Assembly (NCBI GenBank): GCA_029948255.1 | Contig: JALIZF010001638.1 | Coordinates: 310,001-374,000 of the forward strand | Origin: Telmatactis stephensoni | Taxonomy: Eukaryota; Cnidaria; Anthozoa; Actiniaria; Isophelliidae | Direction: 5' to 3' | DNA length: 64,000 nt | In this document: positions 59,701 through 64,000 of the stretch, one piece after another | Layout of the letters: every line of letters starts with the position of its first letter | Position numbering within the stretch: position 1 is the first letter of the stretch | Program-made: the position numbers and the translations under genes | The notes under the pieces: generated by a model | Databases searched by the model: none | What the model was told of the DNA's origin: nothing | What the model saw: the letters and a program-made list of their open reading frames with translations, nothing else

Positions 59701-62221
59701 CTTCTCTGTTTGAAAATTTCACAATAAAATATCCCTTACCCTATTTACTTATTTCTGTTGAAAATATTGTTCCTATATTTTCTGACATATAAACTTCCCA
59801 CTACAGCTTCTAAAAATGCGTAAATGCTGACAGAGATACTATTGTCGGTCACAAATGATGAACTGCATAATATTGCCAAAGAGAGTTATAATGAGGCACT
59901 TACAGGTAACGACATAACACTGGTTACTTGGTTAATTTGATTTGGTGTGTGACTGTTTACTTCTTTATAAAAATATACGCATTTTCTTGTTTCTTATAGC
60001 TGAGAATAAACAGTTGAGAAGTTCTGGTGGACTGGATTTGATAAAGAGAGGTGGAGCTTTAGGTAAGCTGGGGCCAGTTTCTCAAAAGACCCGATAACTT
60101 TACGGACCCGTTAACTTATTCGATTTATTTGGGTTAACAGGTCCGTAAAGTTATCAGGTCTTTTGAGAAACAGGCCCCTGATCAGTTTGTTGCCGATCAC
60201 TTCTGATGCCACTGCTGTTGTTGTTGATGATGATGTTGATGATGTTGGGGATGATGATTGAAGTGATTATAATGGTAGTTTGATGGTGATAATATCAGTG
60301 GAAATAGTTCCTAGATTGTGTTGTAGTTTACCCTTATCGATTTATTTCATCAACCTTTGTTTATTGAAACCTACAATCATTGCCAGAGTTGTTGGAATGA
60401 TTGGCTTTTAAACATGCACACAGTAGATCTTTCAGAGATTAGATACTACCACCCCACCCCCCACCCCCACCCCAACACACACACACACACACACTCTACT
60501 ATGTTGCTGTGAAAGGTCTAGTACTTACAACCCTGAAATCAGTCAGATAGACCTTACTGTGACCAGCAACATTATATTGGGGTCAGGGGATCCAGTAAAG
60601 ATTGCACCATAGAGAATCTTTTGAGTGTTTCCCTCCACTATTGAATTGCACAGTTTGTAGACTTTTCCCTAATAAGAGACTGATTTAACTTTCAATGTCA
60701 TGTTATTCGTTAGGTGTAGGTGACTATGGTTCTGATTCAGAATCAAGTGAAGAGGAAGAAGAAGAAGAAGAACCAGAGAAAGCTCAACACCCTGTCTACA
60801 ACAGGGATGGCTCCCAAAATTACGTACATGGTGAGAATAAGTCTAATAGATACTCAAGAAGCAGATCTCGGTCTCAGGAGAGTGATAAAAGTCAGTCGCA
60901 GTCCAACTCACCAGCACAAGAACACAAACTAACTCAACCTGGATCTAGTGGTAGCTCAGACCAAGAGAGTGAAATATCTGAATCTTCAAAGAAGAAAAAA
61001 CGCCGTTCCAAACACAAACGGAAAGACAGGAGTCCCCATGATTCACCAAAGGGGAAGAGTAAACACAGATCAAGGCGCAGTAGATCAAGAAGTAGGACTC
61101 CTAAAAAACATAAAAGTAGGAGAAGAGATCAAAGCAGATCTCACAGCCCTAGTGGTTCTAGGAGTTCTCGTAAATCAAAAAAGCACTATAAAAGTACTAG
61201 TAGATCTCCTAGTAGAAAACATAAAAGAGCTTCAAGAAGCTCCAGTCGTTCTCCAAGTAATAGTAGAAAACATAGGAGAAAATCTCGTAGCTCAAGTCAA
61301 TCACCAAGTAGACGAAGGAGAGAGAAGAGTGAGAGCGAGTCTCCACATAGACATCATCGTAGTCGCAGCTCATCTTCAGACCATCACAGGGAGGGTAAGA
61401 GAAGACGCAAAAGGAGGTCTTGCTCCAGATCAAGGTGGATATTTTTATGATATGTATTTCTTTGTTCTTATGTTACTAGTCTGTTGATAATCAAGCATCT
61501 ATTTGACTTGGTGGTAAGGCAAGTCTTATATGTTTAACACTCCAGTGTAGAAATTACATTCCATATTCTTTTATTATGTATCGTCATGCAATTTCCATGT
61601 TGTTTTCCAAATTCAATGTTTTGTGTGCAACTTGAATTAAGTTTTGTCAAATTTGTAGTACCCACAGATTGTTGGCGGCATTGTCTTTAATGATTTTCTA
61701 TTGCATATTCTTTTAGAATTATTTGATTACATCATAATTATTGTCATGGTCATCATCGTCTGAAACTAGTCCATTGTGTCACTATGAATGTTAAAAATGT
61801 TGAAATTGCAGCCAGGCTGGTTTACTCATTTACAGACATTCCATTCCACATTTCAAACCTTGTTCATTGTGAAGGAATACTAGTCTTGCCTGTACATTTT
61901 CAAAACTAATGTTCTTTCTCACTGTAGGTCTGAGATACAGACCAAAATATCTGTAAAACGTTTTTGATATTCAAGCCGCAGTCATCCAAGTGAAAATGAA
62001 ATTACTATCTATAACTAGTCCTTTGTATCTTGATCTATAATTAGTCCATTGCATCATGGCCCCATGTTCGACATACCATAAGTTACATGTACAATCTGTG
62101 ATTATTATCTGTTATTACCACAAGAAATAGTCCATCCTATCATTCCATAAAGAAACTATTTCATCATCATCTATACAATTTCCTTTCTAGGTCTTCATCT
62201 CCAAGACACAGAAGACACTAG
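56735..62221 (+). CDS. PNISR: PNISR-like SR-rich nuclear speckle protein (one frameshift)
   Basis: Eight exons: 56735-56810, 57112-57762, 58292-58494, 59085-59240, 59807-59905, 60000-60062, 60714-61434, 62191-62221, about 666 aa after allowing for the frameshift (human about 805). The N-terminus is W/Q-rich, followed by DWASRAALWAQQRQAQ, parallel to human PNISR DWAALAQAW. The hallmark LPLWIREGLEKMEREKQKK is nearly identical to human. A short block (LLKM..., then TEILLSVT) matches the conserved central helix, and the last large exon encodes E-rich and RS-dipeptide stretches. The human protein binds pinin and localises to nuclear speckles, so a role in pre-mRNA processing is inferred. Exon 5 is 99 nt where 100 keeps phase. 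A base is missing from the A run at 59822-59824, giving an immediate TGA. A possible poly(A) signal AATAAA is at 62580. Confidence 0.9.
57866..58104. mobile_element. TIR element (AGCCTCCTCTGCAGGC ends)
   Basis: AATAGCCTCCTCTGCAGGC and inverse GCCTGCGCAGGAGGCTATT. Inner arms GGGCTTCCTGTTG / CACAGGAAATCC also pair. Uninterrupted relative of 23885-24530, in PNISR intron 2. Confidence 0.65.
58547..58765 (+). mobile_element. SINE family A, diverged copy in PNISR intron 3
   Basis: GAGTGCCATAGTGGTTCACTAC head, then AGGGTTTTCCTCCAGG and CTGGTTTTTCCTCCCTCA in family order. The B box is decayed. Confidence 0.6.
58845..58990. mobile_element. pogo-like MITE remnant
   Basis: ACCTCTATTAAAGTAAATGG, GCGAACACCCTTTATC and TAATAAGTGGACACC are the repetitive body words of pogo/Tigger-type ends. 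Termini are not preserved. Confidence 0.4.
60071..60178. mobile_element. Hairpin element in PNISR intron 6
   Basis: GGGGCCAGTTTCTCAAAAGACC and GATAACTTTACGGACC fold on GGTCCGTAAAGTTATC and GGTCTTTTGAGAAACAGGCCCC with a short loop and two bulges. Confidence 0.7.
60445..60497. repeat. CCCCA run and (CA)n microsatellite
   Basis: ACCCCCACCCC words pass into ten CA units, in PNISR intron 6. Confidence 0.85.
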
Positions 62222-63740
62222 TGCCTGCCATTATGGATACTAAATCAATTATTCTTACCATTGAACCTAACCTCGAATCCTTTCCTTTGAAAATCATCAA
62301 TTTCCCCAATATGCTTGAATCCTTATGAAAGTGGGATAAATTAATGAAAAGGACAAATGAAAGGTTTACATCCCATCAGATATTTCTTTTCTCTACTTGT
62401 AAAATAACTGCAGTCTTCCAAGGTTTAAAAAGTTTTTTATTTAGTATAAATATTTCCTATAATATTATTGCAGTTCTCAAATAATGTCTAGGTGTATATT
62501 GCAACAACTCCAAATTGTTGGGTTTGAGAACATTGATGACTAGTAGGGGAAGACACAATTGACTGTGTCGAAAACTAGAAATAAAATTATTTCAATTTAC
62601 TGTTTGTTGTTTTCTCAGCTGGGAATAGTGGTTTTGTTAGAGTGGTTATCATTAATCCATGAAACAAAGTGTACTAGGGTACTACTCCCATATATACTAT
62701 ATGGGGATGATCCATTGAACAGGGTATGGTTTTTGTTTTTTTGTTTTTGTTTTTGTCATGAACAGGGTATCCTTTTTTGAATTTTTGAGCTTCTTGTTAT
62801 TTTCAGGGTAGCAACTCTCTCAACCTTAATCGTTAGCTAGCCACAACAGTAAAGATCAGTCTAGAAGCCTTATTTATCGTTGTTCGTTCACAATCGTGAC
62901 AAACTCGTTATGAAACTCATCTACATTACAAACAAGTCCATTTCATTCTGCAATTATTATACTTTGTCATAAACAGGGTATGGTATTTTGAGTTTTTCTG
63001 TCATAAACAGGGTAACTGTTTTAGGATCCCAACAGAACACCCCCACCTAAATACTGGCCAAGTACCCCCCTGGGCTCCAGACATTGGCTAAGGAACTTGA
63101 CAACATTTGACATACTATCAGACTTGGCTGTCATAAAAGGTTTTATGCCCCATCATTCTTATTTTCTCTACTTGTAAAATAACTGCAGTCTTCCAAGGTT
63201 CAGCAACATATTTTTATTTTGTATATTAAGTAAGTTGATGCCTAGTTATGAAATGGAACAAATAAATGAGTCCATTTATGACTATTTAAAACATTAATAA
63301 TTCACTAAGTGAACACAACAAAAATCGTAACCATGATGGGGGACTTTAATGATTTTCAACTAAAGACATCGCACTAAGGTGCGTGATTGCAGAAACTTTA
63401 TGCAAATTAAGCACACCGTTCGTCCTATAAAGAAATATTTACTGTACTTACTTTTTCCACAATCGCGCACCTCACTCGGACATCCTAATTTACATGAAAA
63501 TTATTTAACCTGGATTTTCTTTAACAAAAATTCATAAATTTTTGATTTTTTTTCCAAAAACATGAAAAATAGGATGGAGGTTTTTAAATCAGTTCAAGCA
63601 CATGGGCTCGGGTTTGAATTGAAATTTTGAAAATTTCAATGCAAACCCTCACTGAAGCCTTTATGGAAGACATGAATAACCATATCATAACTAGAAATTA
63701 AATTATTTCAATTCACTGGTGGTTTTGAATGCACTATGTA
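62222..63740. other. PNISR 3' region and downstream sequence
   Basis: No exon is seen. A likely poly(A) signal is at 62580. ACAGGGTATGGT/ATGAACAGGGTA words recur around 62720-63020, and the phrase AAATAACTGCAGTCTTCCAAGG occurs twice (62401 and 63178), a dispersed duplication. Confidence 0.45.
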
Positions 63741-63744
63741 CTGT

Positions 63745-63940
63745 TAGGGGTGTTTACATGCATGGCACTAGGATCATCCTAGCAGGCGAATCATCCTACC
63801 TGCTATACATTTTACTGCATTCTGTTTACATGGAAATTTTTGTCTTCACTATGGTACTAGGATCATCCTACTAAATAGAATGCAGTTACTGTATAGCAGG
63901 TAGGATGATTCGCCTGCTAGGATGATCCTAAACACATTAT
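63745..63940. mobile_element. Foldback element with about 60-bp arms
   Basis: GTGTTTACATGC...CTAGGATCATCCTAGCAGGC, then TACCTGCTATACA, is inverted at 63870-63938. The inner ACTGCATTCTGTTTA also pairs. Confidence 0.7.
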
Positions 63941-63944
63941 TATC

Positions 63945-64000
63945 TTGCTAGGGTACCAAATAGTGCTATTTTATGCTAATTATATTGTTTTCTATAATTG
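63945..64000. mobile_element. TAGTGC palindromic MITE cut by the window end
   Basis: ACCAAATAGTGCTATTTTATGC and TATATTGTTTTCTATAATTG match the left half of the 37578 copy. Confidence 0.5.

Noticed and set aside
60948..61487. 179-codon frame inside the last large PNISR exon
   Set aside because: Alternate-frame shadow of the RS-rich coding sequence.
1..64000. CRISPR arrays, bacterial operons, viral or toxin genes
   Set aside because: Repeats here are minisatellites, SINEs and MITEs in spliced eukaryotic DNA; no cas, capsid, envelope or toxin-like coding was seen.

Overview
The window is eukaryotic, intron-rich, AT-rich metazoan nuclear DNA. Seven conserved protein genes can be rebuilt exon by exon with GT..AG introns and matching phases. 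Gene content (sestrin, TspanC8 tetraspanin, PNISR) together with dense tRNA-derived SINEs and small palindromic DNA elements fits an invertebrate animal, perhaps a cnidarian or sponge. The phylum is an inference that the sequence alone does not settle.

Layout: 1-9.4 kb holds no convincing gene, only repeats and foldback elements. 9.5-19.7 kb (+) is a ten-exon sestrin. 19.7-27.1 kb is intergenic and very rich in nested transposons, including a 2.1 kb foldback element. 27.2-30.5 kb (-) is a seven-exon TspanC8 tetraspanin. It is divergent from a five-exon ankyrin-repeat gene at 31.4-34.7 kb (+), whose C-terminal half looks like a SOCS box. 34.8-38.5 kb is repeats. 38.5-47.0 kb (-) is a fourteen-exon mitochondrial ABC transporter (ABCB7/Atm1). 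It is head-to-head, 0.5 kb apart, with NUS1 (+, 47.5-50.5 kb). 52.1-55.2 kb (-) is COQ3, head-to-head with PNISR (+, 56.7-62.2 kb). The rest is PNISR 3' region and further foldback elements.

How the genes relate: they are separate housekeeping or signalling units, not an operon. Several concern mitochondria or isoprenoids: ABCB7 in Fe-S export, COQ3 in ubiquinone synthesis, NUS1 in dolichol synthesis. Sestrin is a leucine/stress input to mTORC1. From memory, COQ3, PNISR, SESN1 and NUS1 all lie on human 6q, so part of this neighbourhood may be ancient synteny.

Points to keep in mind: ABCB7, COQ3 and PNISR each carry one single-base frameshift inside an otherwise intact, conserved exon. Assembly indels are the likeliest cause. 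I found no RNA gene, CRISPR array or intact autonomous transposon, and no clearly new multi-gene system. The most unusual objects are the nested foldback element with five CCAAT-octamer modules, the ankyrin-SOCS protein, and a 61-bp minisatellite family present at three loci.
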